Of a stretch of DNA of 64,000 nt, positions 54,297-64,000 are shown piece after piece. This DNA is from Acinetobacter piscicola. GTDB lineage: Bacteria > Pseudomonadota > Gammaproteobacteria > Pseudomonadales > Moraxellaceae. Within the stretch, counting starts at the first letter, position 1. Each line of letters begins with the position of its first letter. The notes below the pieces were generated by a model. The model was not told the origin of the DNA and did not search any database. It saw only the letters and a program-made list of their open reading frames with translations. The DNA lies in the NCBI RefSeq assembly GCF_002233755.1, contig NZ_NIFO01000004.1, positions 62,001 through 126,000 on the forward strand, written 5' to 3'. The position numbers were made by a program, and so were the translations under genes.

Positions 54297-56132
54297 ATGG
54301 TAGATAAACAAACTAAACAGACTCGGCAGCCACGTAAAAAGCAGCCATCCATTACAGAGAAAAATACAGTTTCTTTGGAAATGTGGCGTTTTTATTTATT
54401 GTGGGGTGTTGTTTTACTCTGCTTTGTGGGCTTGGTTGGTCGTGCATTTTATGTTCAAGTCATCAATAAAGACTTTTTACAAAATAAAGCCAATGCCAAT
54501 ATTTTACGTTCTGAAAAATTAAAAGCCATGCGTGGCGTGATCAGTGATCGACATGGTGTTCCGTTGGCCATCAGTTCGCCGATTATGAAAGTGGTGATTG
54601 ATCCTCGTGAATATTTTGAAACGAAAGAACAATTTAATAAAATTACGGCTGAATTACAGAAAACACCAAATAGTCGTAAATTAAAGCGTCAATTACCTGA
54701 TGAAAACTTAAATTTAGATGAGTTGGCAGATGTCGTTGGTATTGATCGAGCGGATTTAAAGAAAAAATTAGCAGATCGCCCTCGTTCGCGTTATTTGGTG
54801 CTTAAAAAAGAAGTTCCACCACCACAGGCAGATTTAATTACGCAGCGTAAATTTGCGGGTGTGTATGCGGAAAAAACCTATAAGCGTTATTATCCTCAGC
54901 CTCAACCGAATGCACAAATTATTGGTTTGACCAATAGTGAAGGTACAGGTATTGAAGGTTTGGAAATGCAGCTTAATACTCGCCTTGCTGGTGAAGATGG
55001 TGAGCAAAAAATTTCTCGTGATAAACATGGTAACCGCATCACGACACCAGAAGTGGTTAAGGAAGTGAAAACAGGTGAAAATATCACCCTCAGTATTGAC
55101 TCCCGATTGCAATACATCATGTATCGTGAATTAACTGCTGTCGGTGTCGCGAATAATGCACGTTCTGCCTCTGCGATTGCTGTGGATGTAAAAACGGGTG
55201 AAATTTTAGCGATGACCAGTTGGCCTTCTTATAATCCAAATGATAAAGATGGTTTAAGCAATAAAGATGCGATGCGTAACCGTGGTGCAATCGATATGTT
55301 CGAGCCGGGTTCTACGATGAAGCCTTTTACAATTTCTGCTGGCTTAGAAAGCGGTCAATACACACCAAATTCTGTGATTAATACGGGTCCAGGCTCTATG
55401 CGTTTAGGTTCGCATACCATTCGAGATACGCATAACTATGGTTCGTTGACTGTGACTGGGGTGATTATTAAATCATCGAACGTCGGATCTGCAAAAATTG
55501 CATTGTCGCTTCCCAAGGAAGCTTTACCAAGTTTCTTTAGAAAAGTTGGGTTTGGCCAGCGTTCAGCAGTCAAATTCCCCGGTGAAAGTGGTGGTTTAGT
55601 ACTTCCTCCTGAGAAATTAAATTCTTCTCAAATTGGAACCATGGCTTATGGTTATGGTCTAAATGCGACAATTCTGCAATTGGCTCAAGGCTATGCCATG
55701 CTATCTAATCATGGTGTGGAATATCCGCTCAGTTTATATAAACTTGAAGACCAGCCTAAAGGTAAGCAAGTTTTAGAACCTAAAATTGCGGATGAAGTCT
55801 TACTCATGCTTGAGCAAGTGACAATGCCGGGCGGTACTGCAAAGCAGGCCAATATTCCGGGTTATCGTGTGGGCGGTAAGACAGGTACGGCACATAAGCT
55901 GCGTCCTGACCATAGAGGCTATTCAAATACTGAATATCGTGCTTTATTTGCAGGTGTTGCACCGATTAGTGACCCACGTTTAGCGATTATCGTTGTAGTC
56001 GAAAATCCTCGTGGTCAATATTATGGTGGTCTTGTTGCTGCTCCAGTATTTGCTCGAATTATGCAAGAATCACTCAGATTGATGAATGTTCCACTTGATA
56101 AGCCACTTGAAACTGCTAAAGCATCCAAATAG
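54297..56132 (+). CDS. ftsI: Septal transpeptidase FtsI (PBP3)
   Basis: FtsI crosslinks septal peptidoglycan and is a beta-lactam target. The 611-residue protein has a membrane anchor at about 31-52, the class B dimerisation domain with RGVISDRHGVPLA, and the transpeptidase domain: SXXK in FEPGSTMKPF, SXN in IIKSSNVGSAKI, and KTGTAHK. It lies between ftsL and murE with short gaps, as in the conserved cluster. Confidence 0.96.
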   Translation: MVDKQTKQTRQPRKKQPSITEKNTVSLEMWRFYLLWGVVLLCFVGLVGRAFYVQVINKDFLQNKANANILRSEKLKAMRGVISDRHGVPLAISSPIMKVVIDPREYFETKEQFNKITAELQKTPNSRKLKRQLPDENLNLDELADVVGIDRADLKKKLADRPRSRYLVLKKEVPPPQADLITQRKFAGVYAEKTYKRYYPQPQPNAQIIGLTNSEGTGIEGLEMQLNTRLAGEDGEQKISRDKHGNRITTPEVVKEVKTGENITLSIDSRLQYIMYRELTAVGVANNARSASAIAVDVKTGEILAMTSWPSYNPNDKDGLSNKDAMRNRGAIDMFEPGSTMKPFTISAGLESGQYTPNSVINTGPGSMRLGSHTIRDTHNYGSLTVTGVIIKSSNVGSAKIALSLPKEALPSFFRKVGFGQRSAVKFPGESGGLVLPPEKLNSSQIGTMAYGYGLNATILQLAQGYAMLSNHGVEYPLSLYKLEDQPKGKQVLEPKIADEVLLMLEQVTMPGGTAKQANIPGYRVGGKTGTAHKLRPDHRGYSNTEYRALFAGVAPISDPRLAIIVVVENPRGQYYGGLVAAPVFARIMQESLRLMNVPLDKPLETAKASK

Positions 56133-56139
56133 GTAAAAT

Positions 56140-57636
56140 ATGACGATTCATTTTCAAGACATTGTAAATGTCGAAACACAACTGCCTTGGATGTCGGCGC
56201 CATTTCGTGGATTTAGTTTGGATAGCCGTTATATACAACAAGGTCAAATTTTTATTGCTTTGACCAGTTATTCTCAGCCAGAAAAAACATTGCAATTTGT
56301 ACAATCTGCTTTGGAGAACGGTGCATTAGGTGTTGTGAGTGAAACGGATTTAGGGCTTGTAGATGTTTTAATTTGTCCTGATGTTCGTCAACACATGGGG
56401 CAATGGCAAAAACAATATTTACAAGCAACGGATCCTGTTCAGGTTGCACATGTACTTGCTGTGACAGGAACCAATGGTAAAACGACGATTTCACGTTTAG
56501 TTGCTGAGTTGTTGATGTTGCAAGGTAAAAAATGTGCGGTGATGGGAACAACAGGGAACGGTATTTTACCGAACCTAGAAGCATCTTCGCATACTACTTT
56601 GGATGCACTGCATTTACAAAACTTACTACATGATTTTGCTCAACAAGGTGCGGAATTTGTTTCACTCGAAGCGAGTTCGCATGGTTTGGAGCAAGGTCGT
56701 TTAAATGGTTGTAATATTGAAGTTGCAGCTTATAGTAATTTAAGTCGTGATCACTTGGATTATCACGGAACGCTTGAAGCCTATGCAGAAGCTAAATCTC
56801 GTTTATTTAAATTTCCAAGCTTAAAAGTTGCTGTTATTAATATTGACGATGCATATGCCAATATCATGCTTGATGCTGCAAGTAGCAATCTCGCACATCC
56901 TAAAGTGTTGACCTATTCAACCTCTAAAGCTGCGGATTATCAAGTTTTTGGAATTAAATATAGTTTAGAGGGTGCGAGTTTTCATTTGAAAACAGTGAAA
57001 GGTGAATTTACTGTCAATAGTCCATTGCTTGGGCATTTCAATATTGAAAATTTGGTTGCAAGTTTAATTGTTGCAGAACAAGCAGGTTTTGACCTTAAAC
57101 AGTTAATTGCAGCAGTTCCAAAATTGAAAGGTGCGCCGGGGCGAATGCAAGTCATTCGCGATGAAGATCGACTATTTGTTGTCGATTATGCACACACGCC
57201 AGATGCTTTAACTCAAGTGTTAAAAACTTTAAAGCGCCATGTTGAAAATCAACTTTGGGCTGTGTTTGGTTGTGGCGGCGACCGTGATCGTGGTAAACGA
57301 CCATTAATGACAAAAGCTGCATTAGAGCAAGCCAATCCAGTCATGTTGACTTCAGATAATCCTCGAACGGAAGATCCTGAACAAATTTTTGCAGATATGA
57401 AGCGTGATGTTGATTTTAATCAACATGATGTTCATGAAATTCATGATCGCCGTGAAGCGATTAAATATGCCGTAAAGCATGCCCAATCAGGTGATATTGT
57501 TGTGATTGCAGGAAAGGGACATGAAAATTATCAAGAAATTGATGGTGTACGCCATTGGTTTGATGATGTCGTGGAGGTGCAATCAGCGATTGATGCACAA
57601 CACCATAAACCAAATTCAGCTTATCCAGCTCAGTAG
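56140..57636 (+). CDS. murE: UDP-MurNAc-tripeptide ligase MurE (meso-diaminopimelate-adding)
   Basis: MurE adds the third amino acid to the peptidoglycan precursor. The 498-residue protein shows the Mur ligase layout: an N-terminal UDP-binding domain with GFSLDSRYIQQGQIFIAL, the ATP loop VTGTNGKTTISRL, SLEASSHGLEQGR, and DNPRTEDPEQI, whose DNPR motif selects meso-diaminopimelate. It begins 7 bp after ftsI. Confidence 0.96.
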   Translation: MTIHFQDIVNVETQLPWMSAPFRGFSLDSRYIQQGQIFIALTSYSQPEKTLQFVQSALENGALGVVSETDLGLVDVLICPDVRQHMGQWQKQYLQATDPVQVAHVLAVTGTNGKTTISRLVAELLMLQGKKCAVMGTTGNGILPNLEASSHTTLDALHLQNLLHDFAQQGAEFVSLEASSHGLEQGRLNGCNIEVAAYSNLSRDHLDYHGTLEAYAEAKSRLFKFPSLKVAVINIDDAYANIMLDAASSNLAHPKVLTYSTSKAADYQVFGIKYSLEGASFHLKTVKGEFTVNSPLLGHFNIENLVASLIVAEQAGFDLKQLIAAVPKLKGAPGRMQVIRDEDRLFVVDYAHTPDALTQVLKTLKRHVENQLWAVFGCGGDRDRGKRPLMTKAALEQANPVMLTSDNPRTEDPEQIFADMKRDVDFNQHDVHEIHDRREAIKYAVKHAQSGDIVVIAGKGHENYQEIDGVRHWFDDVVEVQSAIDAQHHKPNSAYPAQ

Positions 57637-57644
57637 GAAAAGAG

Positions 57645-59054
57645 ATGCACACCTCTACCACCAGTACTGTGCCTTTGGAGCCATGGTCAGCAGAGCAACT
57701 TGCTGAAGCGACTCAAGGTTATTGGTATTTAGATAAAGCACCACAAGGTGAAATTAAACGTATTTTAACCGATTCTCGTCATGCAGAATCTGGTGATGCA
57801 TTTTTAGCGCTTAAAGGTGAGCGTTTTGATGCACATGATTTTGTAGCACAGGTTGTGGCGAATGGTTGCCAAATTGCAATTGTCAGCCATCCTGTTGAAG
57901 TGGATATTTGCCAATTGGTTGTTGCAGATACGCGTTTGGCATTGGGTTATTTAGGTGCTTATCGTCGAGCGCAACATCCTCAGTTGAAAGTGATAGCATT
58001 GACAGGCAGTAGTGGCAAAACTACGACCAAAGAAATGTTAGGCAGTATTCTTTCGCGTTTAGCACCGACCTTAATTACACGTGGTAACCTCAATAATGAT
58101 TTGGGTGTGCCGATGATGTTATTGGAGCTTCGAGCTGAACATCAGTACGCTGTGATGGAATTGGGTGCAAGTCATCAAGGTGAAATTGATTACACCTCAA
58201 ACTTAGTTCAACCGCATGTGGCAGGTATTCTCAATATTGGGACTGCGCATTTGGGTGAATTTGGTGGGCGTGATGGTATTTGTCGTGCCAAATCAGAAAT
58301 TTATGCACATATTGATCAAGCTGGAACTTCAATTATTCCTGCTGTTGATGATTTTACTGATACGATTCGCCAAGCTGTGCAGACCGAGAATGTATTGAGT
58401 TTTGGGCAAGGTGGTGAAGTTTTTGCAACAGAAATCCAATTGCAAGCTCAATCGGTAATATTTACGATAAATACACCAACAGGTGTTCGTACAGTAAACT
58501 TACCTTTTGCAGGTGAGCATAATGTGCATAATGCTGAAGCTGCGACTGCATTTGCATTGGCGATTGGTATTGGTTTAGATGATATTGTACTGGGGCTAGA
58601 ATCTGCACAAGGTGCGAAAGGGCGTTTAAACTTTATTCGTAAAGACAATTATTTATTCATTGATGATACTTATAACGCCAATCCGACTTCAATGCGTGCA
58701 GCAGCAGAAGTGCTTGCTCAGCAAGAAGGGATTAGAGTCATGGTGATTGGTGATATTGGTGAGCTTGGAAATTCGGCTGCACAACAACATTATATGTTGG
58801 GTCGTGACCTTGTTTCAGTAAAAGGAATCAACTTTGTGGTTGCTGTTGGTGAATTTTCACCTGCAACACAAGAAGGTGCACGAAGCACTCAGTATGGTAA
58901 AAAAATGCAAGCTTTTCTTAATCAAGAACAAGCATTACCGTTATTATTAAGTTTAATTGAAACGCATCAACCACAGTCCATGAGTTTCTTATTTAAAGGT
59001 TCTCGTTATACCCATATGGAAACGTTGATGGCTGATTTGATGGAGAAAGTTTAA
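57645..59054 (+). CDS. murF: UDP-MurNAc-tripeptide-D-Ala-D-Ala ligase MurF
   Basis: MurF adds D-Ala-D-Ala to the tripeptide precursor. The 469-residue protein has [20 protein letters not shown], the ATP loop [41 protein letters not shown] and [14 protein letters not shown] in the expected order. It begins 8 bp after murE and its stop overlaps the mraY start by one base (TAATG). Confidence 0.96.
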   Translation: MHTSTTSTVPLEPWSAEQLAEATQGYWYLDKAPQGEIKRILTDSRHAESGDAFLALKGERFDAHDFVAQVVANGCQIAIVSHPVEVDICQLVVADTRLALGYLGAYRRAQHPQLKVIALTGSSGKTTTKEMLGSILSRLAPTLITRGNLNNDLGVPMMLLELRAEHQYAVMELGASHQGEIDYTSNLVQPHVAGILNIGTAHLGEFGGRDGICRAKSEIYAHIDQAGTSIIPAVDDFTDTIRQAVQTENVLSFGQGGEVFATEIQLQAQSVIFTINTPTGVRTVNLPFAGEHNVHNAEAATAFALAIGIGLDDIVLGLESAQGAKGRLNFIRKDNYLFIDDTYNANPTSMRAAAEVLAQQEGIRVMVIGDIGELGNSAAQQHYMLGRDLVSVKGINFVVAVGEFSPATQEGARSTQYGKKMQAFLNQEQALPLLLSLIETHQPQSMSFLFKGSRYTHMETLMADLMEKV

Positions 59055-60172
59055 TGCTGTTTTGGTTATTTCAGCACTTGGCAGGTTATGAAAATGCATT
59101 CCAAGTTGTTCGATATCTGTCATTTCGAGCACTGCTCAGTGTATTAACTGCATTGGCAATTGGCTGGGCTTTGGGGCCAGTCATGATTCGTAAACTGCAA
59201 GCCTTAAAATATGGTCAGGCAGTGAGCTCTTTTGCACCTGAAAATCATGCGAAGAAAATGGGTACGCCAACGATGGGGGGGATTTTAATCCTACTTTCGA
59301 TTGGAATCAGTACGCTACTTTGGGCAGATTTATCCAATCCTTATGTATGGATTGTTTTGGCTGTGATGGTTATTTTCGGTGCTGTAGGTTGGGCGGATGA
59401 TTGGATTAAAGTTCGCTATAAAGACAATGCTGGCTTACCTGCCAAAAAGAAATTCTTTTGGACTTCAGTAGGTTCGTTGGGTGCAGGTATTGCATTGTAT
59501 GTTATTGCAATACAACAAGAAAATCCTGTACATACAGCGAATATGCTAGATTTGTTGATTCCATTCTTTAAGAATCTAAGCATTCCATTGTCAGCAGTAC
59601 CTTTGGGTATTGGCTTTATTATTTTCACTTATTTGGTGATTAATGGTGGGTCAAATGCAGTGAATTTAACCGATGGCTTAGATGGTTTGGCGATCATGCC
59701 AATCGTATTGGTTGCAGCGGGTTTAGGTGTATTTGCTTATTTGGCAGGTGATATTCGCTTTGCGAATTATCTGCATATTCCATATGTTAAATATACTTCT
59801 GAGCTAGTCATTGTCTGTGCGGCAATGATTGGTGCAGGTTTGGCCTTTCTTTGGTATAACGCACATCCAGCACAAATTTTTATGGGTGATGTTGGTGCAT
59901 TATCATTGGGTGCAATGTTAGGTACAATTGCGGTGATGGTTCGCCAAGAAATCGTCTTTGCAATCATGGGTGGTGTATTTGTGGTTGAAGCCATTTCTGT
60001 ATTTTTACAAATTGGTTCATTGCGTATGCGTAATAAGCGTGTATTTCTTATGGCGCCTTTGCATCATCATTATGAGAAAAAGGGTTGGCGTGAAACTCAA
60101 GTGGTTATTCGCTTCTGGATTATTACAATTATGCTGGTAGTTTTAGGGTTAATGACTTTAAAATTGCGTTAA
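59054..60172 (+). CDS. mraY: Phospho-MurNAc-pentapeptide transferase MraY
   Basis: MraY moves the pentapeptide precursor onto undecaprenyl phosphate to make lipid I in the inner membrane. The 372-residue protein has about ten membrane helices, the catalytic region [16 protein letters not shown] with the Asp pair, [10 protein letters not shown], and [14 protein letters not shown] terminator follows directly, so this cluster ends here; murD, ftsW and murG are not adjacent. Confidence 0.96.
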   Translation: MLFWLFQHLAGYENAFQVVRYLSFRALLSVLTALAIGWALGPVMIRKLQALKYGQAVSSFAPENHAKKMGTPTMGGILILLSIGISTLLWADLSNPYVWIVLAVMVIFGAVGWADDWIKVRYKDNAGLPAKKKFFWTSVGSLGAGIALYVIAIQQENPVHTANMLDLLIPFFKNLSIPLSAVPLGIGFIIFTYLVINGGSNAVNLTDGLDGLAIMPIVLVAAGLGVFAYLAGDIRFANYLHIPYVKYTSELVIVCAAMIGAGLAFLWYNAHPAQIFMGDVGALSLGAMLGTIAVMVRQEIVFAIMGGVFVVEAISVFLQIGSLRMRNKRVFLMAPLHHHYEKKGWRETQVVIRFWIITIMLVVLGLMTLKLR

Positions 60173-60189
60173 GCAAAAGTTGTTTGAGA

Positions 60190-60214
60190 AAGTCGGCAGT
60201 TGCCGGCTTTTTTT
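60190..60214 (+). terminator. Terminator after mraY
   Basis: GTCGGC-AGTT-GCCGGC (one G-U pair) followed by TTTTTTT, ending the division/wall operon. Confidence 0.8.
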
Positions 60215-60242
60215 ATGGCTTTAAATGAGTTTGGAGAATGTT

Positions 60243-61046
60243 ATGAATGTGTTGATGTGTCCAGTATGTCGTGAAGCGCTCAGCTTAACGGATAGAACAT
60301 GGCGCTGTATAAACAATCATAGCTATGATGTGGCAAAACAGGGTTATGTCAATTTGCATGTCGTACAACATAAACATAGTAAAAACCCAGGAGATACGCC
60401 TGAATCTGTACAAGCGCGTCGTGCATTTTTGAGTGGTGGTTTTTATGCGCCATTACAACAAGCGGTGGTAAAAAAGATTCGTGAATTAAAAATTGAGAAT
60501 TTGCTTGATATCGGTTGTGGTGAAGGTTATTACACCGATGCAATGCAACACGAAGTTATACAATGCGTGGGTGTAGATATTGCAAAAAATGCAGTACAAG
60601 TTGCTGCAAAGCTCAATAAAAAGGTGACTTGGATTGTCGGTACTGGGGCAACATTACCTGTACTAGATCATTCTATTGATTTGTGTACCAGTTTATTTAG
60701 CCCGATTCCGCAAGATGAAATTTTACGTGTACTTAAACCTAAAGCGTATCTTATGGTGGTGACACCTGCGCCCGAACATTTGTTAGCCATGCGTGAAGGT
60801 TTGTTTGAAGAAGTGAAAGCACATGAACCACATAAGTTTGTCGAGCAATTAAAAGAACATTTTGAATTGATTGAGCATCCTATTGTGGAATCTAATTTTG
60901 AATTGGATCAAATTCAATTGAAAAATTTGATTGCGATGACGCCATATGCGTATAAGGCAAAACCTGAAAAGCGTTTAGTTTTGGAAGCTCAAGTTAAAAC
61001 TAAGTTGAAGGCAGTATTTCAAATCTACTTATTTCAGAAAAAATAA
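60243..61046 (+). CDS. rlmA: 23S rRNA (guanine-745-N1)-methyltransferase RlmA
   Basis: The 267-residue protein has an N-terminal zinc site, CPVCREAL then WRCINNHSYD (two CXXC/H halves), followed by KQGYVNLHVVQHKHSKNPGD, the RlmA signature near residue 30. The SAM domain has LLDIGCGEGYYTDAM and VGVDIAKNAVQVAA. It methylates G745 in helix 35. ATG at 60243 was chosen because GGAG lies 7 bases upstream; the ATG at 60225 comes before that site. Confidence 0.9.
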   Translation: MNVLMCPVCREALSLTDRTWRCINNHSYDVAKQGYVNLHVVQHKHSKNPGDTPESVQARRAFLSGGFYAPLQQAVVKKIRELKIENLLDIGCGEGYYTDAMQHEVIQCVGVDIAKNAVQVAAKLNKKVTWIVGTGATLPVLDHSIDLCTSLFSPIPQDEILRVLKPKAYLMVVTPAPEHLLAMREGLFEEVKAHEPHKFVEQLKEHFELIEHPIVESNFELDQIQLKNLIAMTPYAYKAKPEKRLVLEAQVKTKLKAVFQIYLFQKK

Positions 61047-61075
61047 TCATTTTAATGCTTAAAATGGCTATTCAA

Positions 61076-61107
61076 TAAAAAACGCCATCATTTGATGGCG
61101 TTCTTAT
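61076..61107. terminator. Bidirectional terminator between rlmA and the PBP1a gene
   Basis: AACGCCATCA-TTT-GATGGCGTT stem, A-run on the left for the minus strand and T-rich right side. Confidence 0.85.
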
Positions 61108-61129
61108 TTGAAGATGGGACAAGAATTAA

Positions 61130-63661
61130 TTATTGAACTTCATTAATTAAGTTCTCTAATGCATCACCTTCACGTTTTGGCGGGTTTTGATCCATTGATG
61201 GAGGTGTTGCACTGCTTGGTTTAAGCGGTTGTTCTGCCTCATCAGGCAAGTCATCAAAGTCATTTGATGGATTTCGTGTAGGTGTTGTTGGTGTGGGGCG
61301 ATAAAGAGGACGTGCTAAAGGTGGTGAAGTACGATATTCCTCATTATTTTGGTCAGCGGATGGCTGTCCTCGTTGTTCACGAGAGATAGGGGCTTTGGCA
61401 TTTTTATCGAAATGCACCCATGAAGATGGTGTGCCATCCAAAGCTTTACCCATGAAACTTGTCCAAACAGGTAAGGCTGCAATACCGCCATACTCACGAC
61501 GACCAAGTGTAGTTGGTTGGTCAAAACCGACCCAAGCAATCGCTACTAATTTACCATTAAAGCCTGCAAACCAAGCATCTTTTGCATCATTGGTGGTTCC
61601 TGTTTTACCGCCAATATCATCACGACCAATTTTAAGAGCTGCACGACCCGTACCATGTACAATCACATCACGTAAAATATTGGCCATATCAAAAGCAGAT
61701 TGTGATTTTAAAATACGTTGAGCTTGGCGATATTTGCTTTGCTCTTCTTTACTGAGCGTTGTTTCAGGTTCTACAACATCTTGAGTTGCGCCTTCAATGA
61801 CTTCATCGTCAGGCGTTACTTCTGGATCGATACTATCATCTTTAGCATTGATACAAGGGATACATGCATAATCAGGATTGGCTTCGTAAATGACCTTACC
61901 ATAGGCATCTTCAATACGGTTGATAAAGTGTGGTTGAATGCGATAACCACCATTTGCAATCGTTGCATAGCCAGTTGCCATTTGTACAGGTAAGACTTGT
62001 GGTGTGCCTAGGGCAATGGTGAAGTTACGTGGAATTTGATCTTCTTGTAGTCCAAAGTCCATCAAGAGTTGTCGAGCACGTTCAACACCAACACTTTGCA
62101 ATAATCGAACAGAAACGGTATTACGAGATAAATATAAAGCGCGTCGTAAAGGAATCATCCCTAAATAACGCCCATCGGAGTTCTTTGGCGACCAACGGCC
62201 AATCGAAATTGGACTATCGTTCACCATCGAATAAGGAGTCATACCACGTTCAAGTGCCAATGCATAAATGAACGGTTTAATGGTTGAACCAGGTTGACGC
62301 CAGCCTTGGATTGCACGGTTGAATTTAGATTGATAAAAATTATAACCACCAACAACGGCTTCAATTGAGCCATCGTTTGGATTGATCGCAATAAGTTGTC
62401 CTTGGGCTTTGGGTGTTTGAACCAATGACCATGCTGTTTTATTTTCATTGGGTCTCAAGCGGATAATATCTTTGACAGTAACAATTTGAGAGGCTTTGCT
62501 TGGAGCACCACCTACAGCATTTGCATTAATATATTTTCTAGCCCATGACATTCCTGACCAAGGTACAGTGACCGTAGAGCCATCTTGCAATTTTGCATCA
62601 AAGCTATTTGCGCCTACTTTTACAACTTCAGCAGGATAAGTATTTGCATAGGGTACAAAATTTTTTAAAGGTTTGTCATGCGCTTCTGCACCACGCCAGC
62701 CATGGCGTCGGTCATAATCTTCTAAGCCTTTTTGTACTGCATCTTCAGCATATTGCTGACGTTTACTATCAACGGTTGTATAAACTTTATAACCAGAATC
62801 AATGGCAAGCTCACCAAATTTTTCTACAAGCTCTGTACGAACCATTTCGCCGACATAAGGAAATTTATTGCTTAAACCACGATCAGGCATACTCAGATTA
62901 ATCGGTTCAGCAACGGCTTTTTGATACTCTGCTTGATTAAGATAACCGAGTTGTAGCATTCGCCCTAAAATCCAATTACGACGCTCTAAAGCACGTTCAG
63001 GATTTACAACAGGGTTGTATTTTGAAGGAGCTTTAGGTAAACCCGCAATCATGGCCATTTGAGCAACACTGAGTTGATCTAGGGTTTTGTTATAATAAAT
63101 CTTTGCTGCCGCAGCGATACCGTATGCATTTTTACCTAAGAAGATTTTATTGACATACAAAGATAAAATTTCTTCTTTCGATAGATTTTGTTCTATTTTA
63201 CGGGCTAAGAATACTTCAGTCAGTTTGCGCTTTAAAGTTCGTTCTGGTGATAAATAATAGTTTTTAGCCACCTGCATGGTGATGGTTGAACCACCTGTTT
63301 GAACATTTGAACCTGTAACACTTTCGCTCACAGCTCGACCTAAGCCTTTAAAGCTAATTCCGCTATGTTCAAAAAACGAAGAATCTTCCGCTGCTAAAAA
63401 TGCATGGATGAAATGCGGAGGAATTTGATCGTATTCAACTGGAACAGAAAGTTTGCCTCCATATTCCGCAATCAGCTGATTATCTGCTGAATAAACTTGC
63501 ATAGGTTTAAGCAATGGCGCCTTTTTTAAAGAGCTCATTTCTGGCAGTGATGGGGCGATATATAGATACATACCATAAAAGCCCATCGGAATTGCGACTA
63601 AAATAATAATAATCAGCAAAAAAAAGGGATGAATATGACCTGAACAAGATAGCTTTTTCAT
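61130..63661 (-). CDS. mrcA: Penicillin-binding protein 1A, bifunctional class A
   Basis: PBP1a polymerises and crosslinks peptidoglycan. The 843-residue protein has one membrane anchor (about 13-35), a glycosyltransferase GT51 domain with AAEDSSFFEHSGISFKGLGR (catalytic Glu), TGGSTITMQVAKN and RKLTEVFLARKIE, an OB-like insert, and the transpeptidase domain: QPGSTIKPF (SXXK), LSRNTVSV (SXN) and GGKTGTTNDAKDAWF. The Pro-rich C-terminal tail is long. It is divergent from pilM, as is common in gammaproteobacteria. Confidence 0.95.
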   Translation of the reverse strand: MKKLSCSGHIHPFFLLIIIILVAIPMGFYGMYLYIAPSLPEMSSLKKAPLLKPMQVYSADNQLIAEYGGKLSVPVEYDQIPPHFIHAFLAAEDSSFFEHSGISFKGLGRAVSESVTGSNVQTGGSTITMQVAKNYYLSPERTLKRKLTEVFLARKIEQNLSKEEILSLYVNKIFLGKNAYGIAAAAKIYYNKTLDQLSVAQMAMIAGLPKAPSKYNPVVNPERALERRNWILGRMLQLGYLNQAEYQKAVAEPINLSMPDRGLSNKFPYVGEMVRTELVEKFGELAIDSGYKVYTTVDSKRQQYAEDAVQKGLEDYDRRHGWRGAEAHDKPLKNFVPYANTYPAEVVKVGANSFDAKLQDGSTVTVPWSGMSWARKYINANAVGGAPSKASQIVTVKDIIRLRPNENKTAWSLVQTPKAQGQLIAINPNDGSIEAVVGGYNFYQSKFNRAIQGWRQPGSTIKPFIYALALERGMTPYSMVNDSPISIGRWSPKNSDGRYLGMIPLRRALYLSRNTVSVRLLQSVGVERARQLLMDFGLQEDQIPRNFTIALGTPQVLPVQMATGYATIANGGYRIQPHFINRIEDAYGKVIYEANPDYACIPCINAKDDSIDPEVTPDDEVIEGATQDVVEPETTLSKEEQSKYRQAQRILKSQSAFDMANILRDVIVHGTGRAALKIGRDDIGGKTGTTNDAKDAWFAGFNGKLVAIAWVGFDQPTTLGRREYGGIAALPVWTSFMGKALDGTPSSWVHFDKNAKAPISREQRGQPSADQNNEEYRTSPPLARPLYRPTPTTPTRNPSNDFDDLPDEAEQPLKPSSATPPSMDQNPPKREGDALENLINEVQ

Positions 63662-63825
63662 AACAAGTAAGTTTTAATAATAGCTAATGGCAAACTAATT
63701 GCTGGTCAGTATAGCTTTTCATTTGATAGATTGTTAGATGGGATATTGTATCTGTAAAAAATTAAGACCAATTGCAGTCGGTTTGTGTTATGTATTGGGG
63801 ATAAAAAAATAATAGGAAATGTATC

Positions 63826-64000
63826 GTGCTTAGACTATATCGTAAGCCAAATAAGGGGTTAATAGGAGTAGATATTAGTTCTACTTCTGTAAAAATATTA
63901 GAACTCTCTGTTAAGAACGGTCGTTACTGGGTTGAAAGCTATGGATTAAGCCCCTTGCTTGATGGGAGTGTTGTTGAAAAAAACATTCTCAATCCAGAAG
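63826..64000 (+). CDS. pilM: Type IV pilus assembly protein PilM, N-terminal part, cut by window end
   Basis: Only the first 58 codons are visible. MLRLYRKPNKGLIGVDISST followed by SVKILELSVKNGRYWVESYG matches PilM, an actin-like cytoplasmic protein that joins PilN on the pilus platform; GVDISS is the first nucleotide-binding loop. The start is GTG at 63826 with AGGAAA upstream. Its place divergent from the PBP1a gene supports the call. pilNOPQ would be expected beyond the window. Confidence 0.85.
   Translation, partial: MLRLYRKPNKGLIGVDISSTSVKILELSVKNGRYWVESYGLSPLLDGSVVEKNILNPE

Noticed and set aside
54834..55120. Minus-strand ORFs inside ftsI
   Set aside because: They are antisense shadows of a clearly functional transpeptidase gene, with no ribosome sites.

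Overview
The window looks like chromosomal DNA of an Acinetobacter species. It is AT-rich. The genus call rests on recognisable proteins and gene order: an Acr1-type fatty acyl-CoA reductase of wax-ester synthesis, an OmpR/EnvZ pair of the Acinetobacter type, a czc-type RND metal efflux cluster, scattered his genes (hisB-hisH, hisA, hisF), and an rsmH-ftsL-ftsI-murE-murF-mraY cluster. No species call is justified. No rRNA, CRISPR array, integrase or transposase was seen.

Layout. 1-2.6 kb: a nudF fragment and thiC behind a TPP riboswitch. 2.7-6.6 kb: a lipoprotein, phoU, copy A of a 286-bp MITE-like repeat, and metY. 6.9-8.9 kb: a low-GC accessory patch with a secreted toxin-like protein, a probable immunity partner, and a broken duplicate of the toxin's central segment. 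8.9-13.7 kb: a phytase-like lipoprotein, a secreted unknown, ettA and a Sel1-repeat protein. 14.1-22.4 kb: the his genes interleaved with thrB, a cold-shock/DUF1294 fusion, small membrane proteins, repeat copy B, a 3'-5' exonuclease, a DUF805 protein with a pilin-like tail, and a PanZ-like GNAT protein. 22.5-22.9 kb: two tandem identical tRNA-Phe genes. 23-30.4 kb: a methyltransferase, a GNAT protein, a GMC oxidoreductase, a CoA transferase, envZ and ompR. 30.4-38.8 kb: an unlisted 23-residue small-protein candidate, tex, a MerR regulator with its divergent target, two SDRs, a LysR regulator, acr1 and a second Sel1 protein. 39-47.4 kb: czcI-C-B-A, a DUF4198 protein and a CDF exporter around a Fur-box-like palindrome. 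47.5-50.2 kb: a zinc-ribbon membrane protein, tRNA-Glu, tRNA-Ala, gltX and a small secreted protein. 50.5-52.7 kb: two tandem sulfate-binding proteins. 53-60.2 kb: the cell-division and peptidoglycan operon. 60.2-64 kb: rlmA, PBP1a, and the start of pilM, which is cut by the window end.

How the genes work together. Most are housekeeping: thiamine, methionine/threonine and histidine synthesis, envelope synthesis, and translation. The accessory content is the toxin/immunity-like patch, the MITE-like repeat pair and the metal-efflux island. The strongest leads for something undescribed are the toxin/immunity-like locus with its orphan segment (6955-8843), the repeat with terminal inverted repeats and flanking duplications (4988-5273 and 17557-17842), the small ORF before tex (30772-30843), and a possible attenuator ahead of czcC (39506-39563). 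All boundaries, alignments and structures were read by eye; no database or folding program was run.
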